A stretch of DNA of 6,221 nt. Source: an uncultured Fidelibacterota bacterium. GTDB taxonomy: Bacteria > Marinisomatota > Marinisomatia > Marinisomatales > TCS55. Location of the stretch: assembly GCA_913046805.1 (NCBI GenBank), contig CAJWTA010000069.1, forward strand, positions 1 to 6,221, in the 5' to 3' direction. The notes beneath the pieces are model-generated. The model did no database searches, had not been told where the DNA came from, and was given only the letters and a program-made list of their open reading frames with translations. A program made the translations under genes and the position numbers. Positions 6,203-6,221 of this stretch are shown here, piece after piece. Numbering within the stretch: the first letter of the stretch is position 1; each line of letters begins with the position of its first letter.

Positions 6203-6221
6203 AAATTAAATTTTTCTTTTT
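6199..6221 (+). CDS. Start of a further gene, probably exported (cut by right edge)
   Basis: ATG at 6199-6201 overlaps the TGA of the preceding gene (ATGA) and reads MKIKFFF before the window ends. Two lysines followed by phenylalanines look like the start of a signal peptide or membrane segment. Only seven complete codons are visible and no Shine-Dalgarno is seen. The call rests on the overlap pattern and N-terminal character, and identity is unknown. Confidence 0.45.

Noticed and set aside
6203..6221. T-rich end as a terminator
   Set aside because: No GC-rich hairpin precedes it; the sequence reads better as the first codons of an overlapping gene.

Overview
The window reads as a piece of an AT-rich, gene-dense bacterial genome from the FCB group (Bacteroidota, Ignavibacteria or Marinimicrobia-like). 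The best evidence is the exported protein at 3743-6202. It ends in a type IX secretion (T9SS) C-terminal sorting domain, with a YPNP motif, an FlgD-like W-N-G...PSGVY stretch and a KKFTLLK end. Intergenic DNA is minimal, starts and stops overlap, and TTG seems to be used as a start codon twice. A streamlined marine lineage would fit, but the sequence does not settle the phylum.

Layout. From about 2442 down to 1, everything reads on the minus strand. In transcription order there is a possible 38-residue single-pass membrane peptide (2442-2326) and a complete Xaa-Pro aminopeptidase, PepP (2287-923). A 55-residue two-helix membrane protein follows (926-759), overlapping the pepP stop as ATGA. 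Last comes the N-terminal 248 codons of an APH/hydroxylysine-kinase-type phosphotransferase (746 to the left edge). Both small proteins and the kinase were found by reading the sequence directly. The kinase has no ATG start and runs off the window, so a simple ORF search can miss it.

A divergent intergenic region of 242 bases (2288-2529) separates this cluster from a plus-strand cluster. It contains inverted repeats, a candidate lysA promoter and a good pepP Shine-Dalgarno. The plus-strand cluster is lysA (2530-3768, diaminopimelate decarboxylase), then an 819-residue secreted GH18-like protein (3743-6202) overlapping lysA by 26 bases, then the first codons of another gene (6199 to the right edge) overlapping by ATGA. 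I see no terminator within either cluster, so each is probably one transcript.

How the genes may work together. PepP trims N-terminal residues before proline. The kinase family phosphorylates small amino compounds such as hydroxylysine, and its members are often fused or linked to class III aminotransferase-type (phospho-)lyases. That suggests peptide and amino-acid catabolism on the minus strand, possibly of proline- and hydroxylysine-rich material, but this is inference. LysA makes lysine from meso-diaminopimelate. The GH18 protein probably acts outside the cell or at its surface on chitin-like or peptidoglycan-like glycans. I found no CRISPR array, insertion sequence, tRNA, rRNA or defence system. 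The less ordinary points are the hidden small membrane proteins, the in-frame TGA between one of them and the kinase, a substituted PLP-stacking histidine in LysA, and the domain layout of the GH18 protein.
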